From positions 1-64,000 of the forward strand of contig NZ_JACJQN010000013.1 of NCBI RefSeq assembly GCF_014696675.1: 64,000 bases of DNA, given 5' to 3'. The DNA is from Phormidium tenue FACHB-1052 (GTDB lineage: Bacteria > Cyanobacteriota > Cyanobacteriia > Phormidesmidales > Phormidesmidaceae). The translations under genes were made by a program, and so were the position numbers. The notes below the pieces were generated by a model. The model was not told the origin of the DNA. It saw only the letters and a list, made by a program, of their open reading frames with translations, and did no database searches. Below are positions 57,169 through 64,000 of this stretch, piece after piece (position 1 is the stretch's first letter; each line of letters begins with the position of its first letter).

Positions 57169-58128
57169 TTATGGTCTTGCCGCTTGCGGTAGGGCCGGAG
57201 CCAGAACCTGGTCGATCTCCTGCAATACTTCAGAGCTGAGATCAACCCCAGAAGCAGCAGCATTGTCGGCCACCTGCTCGGGACGGCTGGCTCCGATAAT
57301 GGCCGATGTCACCCTCCCGTCGCGCAGAATCCAGGCGAGGGCTAGCTGGGCCATGGAGAGGTTGAGCCGCTGGGCGATGGGCTGGAGGTTTTGCACAGCA
57401 CTGAGCACGCGATCGCGCCTCAGCTCGCTCATAAACCCATTCATTTTGTCGTTGGCGGCGCGGGAGTCGGCAGGCGGCGTAGCCCCCGGCTTGTATTTGC
57501 CGGTGAGCACCCCCTGGGCCAGGGGCGACCAGACAATCTGCCCGATACCGTGGTCGGCACAGAGGGGAAAAACCTCAGCCTCGGGCTGTCGCCACAGCAT
57601 CGAGTATTGGGGCTGGCTAGAGACAAATTTTTCTACGTCGGGCAGATCCAGCGCCGCCTGAATCTGGGCCGGATTCCATTCGCTAAAGCCGATGTAGCGG
57701 GCTTTGCCCTGCTGCACCACCTCAGTGAGGGCGGCCATGGTTTCTTCAAGGGGCGTGTTGGGGTCGTAGCGATGACACTGGTAGAGATCGACGTAGTCGG
57801 TGCCCAGGCGCTGCAAAGAAGCGTCGATCTGTTTATAAATTTGGGCTGCCGATAGCCCCTGATCGCTGGGCGACATGGGAAAAAAGACCTTGGTGGCCAG
57901 CACGTAGGAGCTGCGATCGCGCCCCCGCAATACCTCTCCTAAAAACGACTCCGCAGCGCCACGCCCGTAGACGTTGGCCGTGTCAATAAAGTTGATGCCA
58001 ACCTCAAAGGCCTTGTGTACGCAGGCCTCCGCCTGCTGCCGCTCGACTCCGCCGCCGTAGGTTAACCATGATCCCAGAGCCAGCTCCGAGACGGTGAGGT
58101 CGCTATCCCCCAACTGCCGATATTTCAT
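57169..58128 (-). CDS. Aldo/keto reductase
   Basis: A 319-residue NADPH-dependent TIM-barrel reductase. The catalytic tetrad is D49, Y54, K80 and H119 (NFIDTANVYGRGAAE, VLATKVFF, DLYQCHRYD). The cofactor-binding end has SAIIGASRPEQVADN. The sequence is close to the Kv-beta-like / YajO / voltage-gated potassium channel beta-subunit branch (ELALGSWLTYGGGV). The carbonyl substrate is unknown. The neighbouring SDR gene is on the same strand, 206 bases upstream. Confidence 0.93.
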   Translation of the reverse strand: MKYRQLGDSDLTVSELALGSWLTYGGGVERQQAEACVHKAFEVGINFIDTANVYGRGAAESFLGEVLRGRDRSSYVLATKVFFPMSPSDQGLSAAQIYKQIDASLQRLGTDYVDLYQCHRYDPNTPLEETMAALTEVVQQGKARYIGFSEWNPAQIQAALDLPDVEKFVSSQPQYSMLWRQPEAEVFPLCADHGIGQIVWSPLAQGVLTGKYKPGATPPADSRAANDKMNGFMSELRRDRVLSAVQNLQPIAQRLNLSMAQLALAWILRDGRVTSAIIGASRPEQVADNAAASGVDLSSEVLQEIDQVLAPALPQAARP

Positions 58129-58334
58129 CCTAAATCTCCTTCATTGATCGCGTTGAGACAAAATCTAGAACCTTGGCTTGAGCTGACTGGGCTAGTTGTC
58201 GGCTTTACCCGTCAACATTTTTGAGCCGACGAAGCTGGGCAATCAGTAGAACCTCCGCAAAATTTAGTCTGGGGACAGGTCAAATTCAGCCTACCCGTCC
58301 CTCAGTGTTGTCTCGAAGGGCGTTGTGTCGTCAG

Positions 58335-59285
58335 TTAGACTCGGCTCCCAAATACGAGTTTGAGTAGCCAATCCGACAGGCTAGGCACGGTGAGGTGGGT
58401 GAAGTCTCCCTTCACCTGCTCATAGCCCGGCATAGGCTCAAACAGACCGTCTGGAGCCTGAGGCGCTTTGAGATCGTCGGTGCGCTGACCGCGAAAGCCC
58501 ACGTAGTTGAGAGCAACGTCCATCAGCCCCGGCGACAACCGCTGGCCCCAATCGAGCAGGCGACCGACATCCCCCACGATATAGTCACGGATTGGGTTCT
58601 CAGCAGCGTAGAGAATGGCGTCGGTGACCAGGCCCGGATCGTAGTAGGGCGGAATACCTGTGGGCTTAACGCCGACTTTAGTACGCATGTGGTTGTAGAA
58701 GGGAGTATTAATCACCGCTGGCTTGATGCTGGTGACATTGATGGCGGCCCCTTCGTGCTCTAGCTCTACCCGCAGCGATTCGAGAAAGCCCTCTAGTCCG
58801 TGTTTGGCCGTGGAATAAGGACTCTGCAACGGCAGTGCCCGTCGCCCCTCCATCGACGAAATAGCGATCAGCGAGCCTCGGCCCGCCTGTTTAAGGTGGG
58901 GCAGGGCCACTTTGGCCCCGTAAACCTGGCCCATCAGGGTAACGTCGATCACCCTTCGAAACTCTTCGATGGTCATCGTTTCGAAGGGGGCGAGGATGCC
59001 AGCGGCAGCACAGTGTACCCAGGTGTCGATGCGGCCAAAGCTGGCGATCGCAGCATCGGCGATCGCGCTGACCTGCTCAAATTGGGCGACATCGGCGGTG
59101 ACGGCGATCGCCTCTCCGCCCTGCTGCCGAATTTCATCTACCAGCGACGCCAGTCCGCTCTCGTTGCGTGCCGCAACAACAACTTTAGCGCCCCGCTGAG
59201 TCAACTTTAAAGCAGCGTCGCGACCAATACCGCTAGAGGCCCCCACGACAACGACAACCTGCTGGTTAAGTGGTTTAAGCTCCAT
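58335..59285 (-). CDS. Short-chain dehydrogenase/reductase
   Basis: A 316-residue SDR. The cofactor motif is VVVVVGASSGIGRDAAL, an arginine follows the second strand (VVAARNE), and the catalytic residues are the serine in LIAISSMEGRR and YSTAK. The C-terminal 100 residues are longer than in classical SDRs (GDVGRLLDWGQRLSPGLMDV, ending LSDWLLKLVFGSRV), a form often annotated as SDR family oxidoreductase with membrane-associated tail. The substrate is unknown. It is in line with the aldo/keto reductase gene downstream. Confidence 0.92.
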   Translation of the reverse strand: MELKPLNQQVVVVVGASSGIGRDAALKLTQRGAKVVVAARNESGLASLVDEIRQQGGEAIAVTADVAQFEQVSAIADAAIASFGRIDTWVHCAAAGILAPFETMTIEEFRRVIDVTLMGQVYGAKVALPHLKQAGRGSLIAISSMEGRRALPLQSPYSTAKHGLEGFLESLRVELEHEGAAINVTSIKPAVINTPFYNHMRTKVGVKPTGIPPYYDPGLVTDAILYAAENPIRDYIVGDVGRLLDWGQRLSPGLMDVALNYVGFRGQRTDDLKAPQAPDGLFEPMPGYEQVKGDFTHLTVPSLSDWLLKLVFGSRV

Positions 59286-59447
59286 GAAAACTCTCTACAT
59301 ATCCTTAAGTCAGGGCTTCGGATCAAATCTTGAAGTCAACCACTCCCAATCCTCAAAAAGGCAATGTTATAAAATACAAATGGGGTTTGCCCCAATAGGT
59401 TTGGGGGCAGTCAAACTAAGCTTGCGATCGAAATGATATAAACTTCG

Positions 59448-59593
59448 GCATTGCTGAATCGAGGAATGAACCGGCAAAACCTTTAGACTCTGCACAGCAC
59501 TCCCAAATCCCCAAGGCTGGGAACTTTGAGGCTCTGTCTCCCCCTAGGATTGGAGGCTAGGGGGGCAAATTATACTTACGTTGAGCAACGGCT
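59448..59593. repeat. MITE-like element, copy 2
   Basis: GGCATTGCTGAATCGAGGAATGAA at the left (given as two parts: GGCATTGCTGA and ATCGAGGAATGAA) matches the left end of copy 1 closely. The right end TTGAGCAACGGC is a degenerate partner. The inner G-rich GGCTAGGGGGGCAAAT is shared with copy 1. It lies between the SDR and DUF2231 genes. Confidence 0.68.
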
Positions 59594-59600
59594 AAACTTG

Positions 59601-60161
59601 CTAGGGCACGTGGGTTTCGCCCGGCCCTACAATCCCCACCTTGTGACGAAACATCAGCTCACCGCCAAACCAGCCACTGGCCAGTAGTAGCACTGACACC
59701 ACCAAGGACAACACTAAACCGGTTGGCAAAATATTTGTCTCTGGGTTGCCCAACCGCAGCGCAAAGTTGCCGATACTCAATACCAACACCGCCACATTGA
59801 GCCCCATGTGCAACCAGCCCGCCTGGCGTTTGCGCGCCCTAGGAATGCGAACGAAGTCAAACATACCAGTTATGGCGGCGGCGACCCCAGACAGCAAGCC
59901 CACCCCCAACAGCCAAATCGACGCCTGTGCCCAAAACTCACCCTTGGTTAGCCAATAGCCCAGATCAGTACCCGCTACGCCGCTGAGAAATGCGATGGGG
60001 AAAATTACAATAATGGGATGAATGGGATGGCCCAGAATAGCTACAGTGCTGGTAATGCCGGTGCCGTGATATTCAGTGGCGCGACTATCAATCAGTGGTG
60101 GAATATTTGGATAAGGAACGTCACTACCCTGTCGATCTTGTTGAGTTTCTTGTGTTTCCAT
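59601..60161 (-). CDS. DUF2231 membrane protein
   Basis: A 186-residue membrane protein with four predicted spans. The diagnostic LGHPIHPIIVIFPIAFL opens the domain, with GLLSGVAAAITGMFDFVRIP and WLHMGLNVAVLVL following. The conserved histidines of HPIHP and of WLHM suggest haem or metal binding, as has been proposed for related membrane proteins. The ATG at 60161 (METQETQQD) is chosen because the 32 residues before it do not resemble the family. The function is unknown. Confidence 0.85.
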   Translation of the reverse strand: METQETQQDRQGSDVPYPNIPPLIDSRATEYHGTGITSTVAILGHPIHPIIVIFPIAFLSGVAGTDLGYWLTKGEFWAQASIWLLGVGLLSGVAAAITGMFDFVRIPRARKRQAGWLHMGLNVAVLVLSIGNFALRLGNPETNILPTGLVLSLVVSVLLLASGWFGGELMFRHKVGIVGPGETHVP

Positions 60162-60298
60162 ACTGCCTCTTAGATACAAAACTATACTGTCAAAATTCAG
60201 CGATTTACTGAACCTGTGATGTTCAACACTGCTCAAAGCCAGCAGGATGTTGGCCACTTCGCTTCCTTCAGGAAAAATCTGCGGGTTGACCGGATTTA

Positions 60299-60390
60299 GG
60301 ATCTATACGTCCCCGCTTCGGAGAAAGGCCTAGCCCCATCCCAGCGTCGCTCTTACCTATTTCGAACACGTATAGAGATCGGCCTCCGAA
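60299..60390. other. Candidate pseudoknotted or switching RNA
   Basis: Two overlapping helices are possible. GATCTATACGT (60300-60310) pairs with ACGTATAGAGATC (60368-60380) with a two-base bulge. TTCGGAG-AAA-GGCC (60317-60330) pairs with GGCCTCCGAA (60381-60390). They cross, so they form either a pseudoknot or alternative states. The region lies upstream of the DUF2231 gene on the minus strand. The remaining gap to 60809 shows no gene. Confidence 0.4.
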
Positions 60391-60809
60391 TTTTTGAAGG
60401 CAAGAACTATTCCTTAGCCAGAATTGAATAGTATTGCTATTGTTCCTTCTGACTTGAGGTCTTCAACACGAGATATTGAAAATGCGGAATGGCTGTAAGG
60501 AAAACCCGCTCTAACAGGAGTCTAATCATTAGCACAGACTATTTCGTCTTCCCTGGGGAGTATCTGCCTATTCCTTAAGGATGAATAAGCAACAGCAGCA
60601 ATGCGATACTTCAGGGGTTAGTCTAGGGGTTCTACCTTAGGGAATAAAGATGGAGGAAGAAACTGAGGTCTTGCTGGATCGCTTTGTCCTTTAAAACGCT
60701 GTAGACAGTTCTAAATAGTTAGTCTTTGAGGCTATCCCTATTTTTTCAAAGGGTCAAAGAGCTTCAACCAGGCACTCAGGCTACAACAGCTCTCTTGGCA
60801 AACGGACTC

Positions 60810-62453
60810 TTAAACTAACACCTTTGCTTCGTATTCTGGTAAGTCTGTGACCCAAACGCCGTCATGGACTTCGACGTCGTAATTACTGATCCATTCGTGC
60901 CAGTTGATACCTTGGGGGAAGTTTTTAACTTCGTAGTCGGCTAAATATTGATTTGAGAAATTGACGACGACAACAACACGCGAGCCTTCATCGTTCCAGC
61001 GAATGTAGGCCAGCACTTTAGATTCTGGATCATCGTAGAAAAATTCCACATTTTCAGTGCGCAGAGCATAGTTGTCTTTACGCAGGTTAATCAGACTTCG
61101 ATAGTGCTGCATCAGGTCGTGGTTGCGATCGTTCTTCAGCAGTGACCAGTCAATCTTGGCTGGTTCTAGGGTTTTAGGCTGGTAGGCTCCAAACTCTTCT
61201 CCCATCCAGATTAAGGGCACACCCATAGCGGTCATCACCAAAACAGCCCCCAGTTTCGCTCGTTTAAAGGCGATTTCGTCAAAGATTTCATGATTGGCTA
61301 GCTGCACCATTAAGCGATCGTGGTCGTGGTTGCTGAGATAGTTAATAGCGTTGACAGCCCCTTGATAGCCCGATCGCTTGGCATCAACTAAATCTTTAAC
61401 GGTTTCTATATCAGTTTCATCTCCCCATAGCATGGGCAGCAGTTGGTGCAGAAATCCATCGCGCCAGCAGGCATCAAGGGGGCCTTCTAAATTGGTGGCA
61501 TCGGGAGATTCGGGAATGAGTTCTCCGATGTTATAAAACGGTTTAGGCTGAGCCTGCTTACTTGTCTCATCGGTGAGCTGCCCCAAAAAGTCAAAGTGAC
61601 CCATTTGGCTAACGGCATCAAATCGAAAGCCGTCGATGTGATATTCCGTAATCCAAAAGTGCAGGACATCTTTGACGAATTCCTGAGCAGGGCATAGATT
61701 CAGGTTTTCGTCATAGTGATCGTAATCGAATTCTGGGCCCCAATTTTGCTCAGGATCTTTAGGCTCGCTTCGATACCAATAGTTGTAGTCAATTTTTGTC
61801 AACGGAGCTTCGGAACCCGAATGGTTAAGAATAATATCTAAAATGACTCGAATGCCACGAGCATGGCACTCATCTACTAGATGTTTGAGGTCTTCGCTGG
61901 TGCCGTAGGCCGACTCTACGGCGAAATAATGGTGTGTGTTATAACCCCAACCTTGCTCACCAGGGAATTCTTGAATCGGCATCAGCTCAATGGCATTGAT
62001 TCCTAGTTCGCAGAGGTAGTCAAGCTTTTCGGTAATATGTTTAAGCTGTCCACGCAGATTGGCATCATCCTCTCCGCCAGAAAAATCGCTAGCCAAAATT
62101 TCGTAGATGATCAGATCTTCGTTTTGTGGCAGCGCTTTATCGTCATGGTGCCAAACGTAATCGTCAACTGTAGGTTCGCCATCTTTAATGCACAAGACAG
62201 CGGCTTGATTGCTCTCATCTACATGACTAGCTCTCGGATCAATGACCTCAATCCACTGATCAGGTTCTAGAAAAAAGCTTTTGGACTGAACCCGGAACTT
62301 GTAGTCGTGGCGACCATCATTTAAGTCAACTTGGGCACGAAAATAGCCGTCTTCTCCTTTCTCCATAGGGATATCCTTCCCGTTGGAGAAGGAGCCAATC
62401 AAAACCGCGTCCTTATTGTAGGGAGCAAACAGCTTAAACTCAACAGGGGCCAT
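60810..62453 (-). CDS. GH13 alpha-amylase family enzyme with CBM48-like N-domain
   Basis: A 547-residue glycoside hydrolase. Residues about 3-95 form a CBM48-like domain (VEFKLFAPYNKDAVLIGSF, DGYFRAQVDLNDGRHDYKFRV) as in branching and debranching enzymes. The catalytic TIM barrel has the four GH13 regions: DIILNHSG, GFRFDAVS with the nucleophile Asp near 275, FYNIGEL with the acid/base Glu near 309, and LSNHDHD with the third Asp near 375. A C-terminal beta domain follows. It is shorter than branching enzymes and may act on glycogen or malto-oligosaccharides. The ATG at 62453 is used rather than a TTG two codons upstream. The 62460-62805 gap upstream shows no gene. Confidence 0.9.
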   Translation of the reverse strand: MAPVEFKLFAPYNKDAVLIGSFSNGKDIPMEKGEDGYFRAQVDLNDGRHDYKFRVQSKSFFLEPDQWIEVIDPRASHVDESNQAAVLCIKDGEPTVDDYVWHHDDKALPQNEDLIIYEILASDFSGGEDDANLRGQLKHITEKLDYLCELGINAIELMPIQEFPGEQGWGYNTHHYFAVESAYGTSEDLKHLVDECHARGIRVILDIILNHSGSEAPLTKIDYNYWYRSEPKDPEQNWGPEFDYDHYDENLNLCPAQEFVKDVLHFWITEYHIDGFRFDAVSQMGHFDFLGQLTDETSKQAQPKPFYNIGELIPESPDATNLEGPLDACWRDGFLHQLLPMLWGDETDIETVKDLVDAKRSGYQGAVNAINYLSNHDHDRLMVQLANHEIFDEIAFKRAKLGAVLVMTAMGVPLIWMGEEFGAYQPKTLEPAKIDWSLLKNDRNHDLMQHYRSLINLRKDNYALRTENVEFFYDDPESKVLAYIRWNDEGSRVVVVVNFSNQYLADYEVKNFPQGINWHEWISNYDVEVHDGVWVTDLPEYEAKVLV

Positions 62454-62805
62454 AACCAAACCTTTTTTTCTTAATGTGATGCTAAAGCCTCTGGTTTTTA
62501 CCTATCCTTAGACAGAAATTTTCTGTGTCTCGCTTTCCTAAGATGGGAATAGGAAGATGGTATTCGGCTAGTAGCGATACATTGTTGAACTAGAGCGGTT
62601 CTAGATGGAGTGAGGTATACAACTGCTGAGTTTCAGATCCCCCAGCACCTAGTGGTTTAAGTTTCACTCTGTATAGTATCTCCTTTGATCAGAGTCCCCC
62701 TTGACAAGAGATAGATCAATCGCTAAATACTTCACCCAAGTGAAAACCGCCATAGAGCCATTCTCACCGATCGCTCTTGCCATAGCATCAAGAATAAACA
62801 TCAAC

Positions 62806-62847
62806 GCAGGCGGCGCTGCTGAATTTGGTTTATCCAGCAGCGCCTGC
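62806..62847 (-). terminator. Hairpin downstream of the small charged-protein gene
   Basis: GCAGGCGGCGCTGCTG (62806-62821) pairs with CAGCAGCGCCTGC (62835-62847) with a three-base bulge. It starts 34 bases beyond the stop of the minus-strand gene at 62882, fitting a terminator. The U-run is poor. Confidence 0.5.
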
Positions 62848-62881
62848 TTGTAACTATTATCGCCGATTACATCACTGCCAA

Positions 62882-63019
62882 TTACTCAGCGACTTCAGAC
62901 TCGGCTTCCTTCTTCTTTTCTTCCCGCTTTTTTTCTCCTTTTTCGTTGATGTTTTCAACAAATTCTGTGATGCGCTCTTCGTTCTTCTCAGCGTAAGACT
63001 TGTGCTGCTTATCAGTCAT
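62882..63019 (-). CDS. 45-residue highly charged small protein
   Basis: A minus-strand frame beginning MTDKQHKSYAEKNEERITEF and ending KKEAESEVAE. About half of the residues are Lys or Glu. There is one likely amphipathic helix (RITEFVENINEKGEKKREEK), no cysteine and no membrane span. TGAGG lies about ten bases before the ATG. Flanking stop-rich frames and a downstream hairpin support a real gene. No family is recognised; the composition recalls small stress-induced or nucleic-acid-associated proteins. Confidence 0.6.
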   Translation of the reverse strand: MTDKQHKSYAEKNEERITEFVENINEKGEKKREEKKKEAESEVAE

Positions 63020-63389
63020 AGGATTAACCTCAGTAACTAAATTGTTGAATCATTCATTCCAGATACAGCTTATCGGCAACCCTAAGCACTACCCTCTACT
63101 CAATGAGTGATTTACATCAATTCTCTAGAAAGCATTGATCAATTCATCTGAGCACCTGAGATCAGCATTTGAAAAGGTGCGAGCGGATTGCGATCGCTAA
63201 TTTAACTCAACCCTCGAAGCAACGCCTCTAGACGACATCTCACCGTTAGAATCTCCTCCTTTCTACATTTTTTGATCTCTCCAATGAGCGATGAGGCCAA
63301 CTGATTGCAGCTTTTAAGATAGTGAACAATGCAGCGATTGCCAGCTTTGCAATAGCTGCTGGCTTCGCACAACAAGGAGGAAGCACAAC
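63020..63389. other. Intergenic region upstream of the stress-protein gene
   Basis: No further gene seen. It must contain the divergent promoters of the small charged protein (minus) and the glycine-rich stress protein (plus). AAGGAGG at 63374-63380 is a full Shine-Dalgarno for the latter. Confidence 0.5.
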
Positions 63390-64000
63390 ATGGCTTCACA
63401 ACATAGACGAGCGGTCGGTATTTTTTCCAGTCGTCCTAAAACAGCATCGGCTCTACAGGCTCTCAGCGACTCAGGCTTTGCTATGGGCCATGTATCGATC
63501 ATCGCCAAAGACCCCGAGCGGCAAAGTGCGATCGCAGGGGTTGATGTGACGGCTGAGGCTAGCAACCAGGCCGACAAAGGGGGTGCCGTCGGTGCGGTAA
63601 CAGGCGGCGTACTGGGGGGTGTTACCGGTCTACTTGTGGGTCTGGGTACGTTGGTTATCCCTGGCGTTGGCCCTGCTTTGCTGGCGGGAGAGGCTGCTGC
63701 CGTAGTATCTACCCTGATCGGCGGAGCGGCGGGAGCGGCGGCTGGCGGGTTGGCAGGTGCGTTAATTGGTTTAGGCATTCCTGAGCACAGGGCTAGGCAT
63801 TATCGCGATCGCGTCGCCCGAGGCGAATACCTCGTCATGCTCAAAGATACTGAACCGGAGATTGCTCGGGCAGAACGCACCCTTAGGGCTGCGGGTATTG
63901 AAGATTGGGGTGTCTACCAGGCTCCAGCCGATACAACCTACGCCAGCAGTGGTTCTCCCAACGCCACATTTAGTGGCACTGCTGTCGGTTCTAATGGGCG
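63390..64000 (+). CDS. General stress protein-like glycine-rich membrane protein, partial at the window end
   Basis: The frame starts with ATG at 63390, ten bases after AAGGAGG, and stays open to the window edge (203 codons seen). The N-terminus RAVGIFSSRPKTASALQALSDSGFAMGHVSIIAKD resembles the YflT-like general stress domain. A Gly/Ala-rich hydrophobic middle (GGAVGAVTGGVLGGVTGLLV, GTLVIPGVGPALLAGEAAAV, GAAAGGLAGALIGLGIP) looks like a membrane hairpin of the glycine-zipper kind. Then comes HRARHYRDRVARGEYLVML, which is typical of these proteins. It likely acts in stress resistance at the membrane; the C-terminus is not in the window. Confidence 0.85.
   Translation, partial: MASQHRRAVGIFSSRPKTASALQALSDSGFAMGHVSIIAKDPERQSAIAGVDVTAEASNQADKGGAVGAVTGGVLGGVTGLLVGLGTLVIPGVGPALLAGEAAAVVSTLIGGAAGAAAGGLAGALIGLGIPEHRARHYRDRVARGEYLVMLKDTEPEIARAERTLRAAGIEDWGVYQAPADTTYASSGSPNATFSGTAVGSNG

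Overview
The window is chromosomal DNA of a cyanobacterium, most likely a Leptolyngbya- or Nodosilinea-like filamentous form, though the species cannot be named from sequence alone. The evidence is the very frequent octamer GCGATCGC (HIP1), a SufR-type repressor divergent from ftrC-sufBCDS, Vipp1/IM30, an ABA4-like protein, a ComFB-type c-di-GMP receptor, a DUF4327 protein and two ClpB paralogues. No rRNA, tRNA, CRISPR array, intact transposase or prophage was found.

Layout. 1-2.5 kb is an AT-rich accessory patch: a decayed UvrD-like helicase and a PIN/antitoxin pair bracketed by two attC-like (integron cassette) sites. 2.5-5.5 kb holds an atypical peroxiredoxin and catalase-peroxidase KatG, probably one operon. 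6-11 kb carries an exported FAD oxidoreductase and ClpB1. 11.4-15.1 kb has a ComFB-like c-di-GMP receptor, then a TPR glycosyltransferase, argH and a small membrane protein on the minus strand. 15.2-20 kb has a fused PhnE-type permease, small cyanobacterial proteins, a DUF72 protein and PPK2. 20-23.4 kb is a three-gene overlapping operon: dynamin-like GTPase, AtzG-like subunit, AtzE-like amidase. 23.5-26 kb is a second AT-rich accessory patch with an orphan UPF0175 antitoxin, a winged-helix protein, a RelE/HigA pair and repeat elements.

26.6-33 kb is the iron-sulfur assembly locus. ftrC-sufB-sufC-sufD-sufS runs on the minus strand and sufR on the plus strand, with two CAAC-N6-GTTG operators in the shared promoter. 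33.3-41.5 kb contains Vipp1, a GAF-like/GGDEF protein, a class I aminotransferase, a single-domain response regulator, uvrC and an ABA4-like membrane protein. 41.6-44.5 kb holds a peptide-type ABC lipoprotein and permease. 44.9-47.3 kb holds an RsbQ-like alpha/beta hydrolase whose gene overlaps a PAS-GAF-GGDEF diguanylate cyclase, followed by ClpB2. 50.2-55.6 kb is a sensory block: a PAS-GGDEF protein, its PAS-only paralogue and a CheB-CheR-PAS fusion that ends without a kinase. 56-64 kb carries TspO, an aldo/keto reductase, an SDR, a DUF2231 membrane protein, a GH13 enzyme, a 45-residue charged protein and the start of a glycine-rich stress protein that runs off the window.

Recurring themes. 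The first is c-di-GMP signalling: three canonical GGDEF enzymes, all with RxxD inhibition sites, plus one receptor-family protein. The second is stress and redox defence. The third is a family of G-rich/C-rich intergenic repeats placed exactly at gene 3' ends and supplying stop codons to several genes. The strongest candidates for an under-described system are the RsbQ-like hydrolase coupled to a PAS-GAF-GGDEF cyclase, the attC-bounded toxin-antitoxin cassette, and the dynamin-AtzG-AtzE operon.
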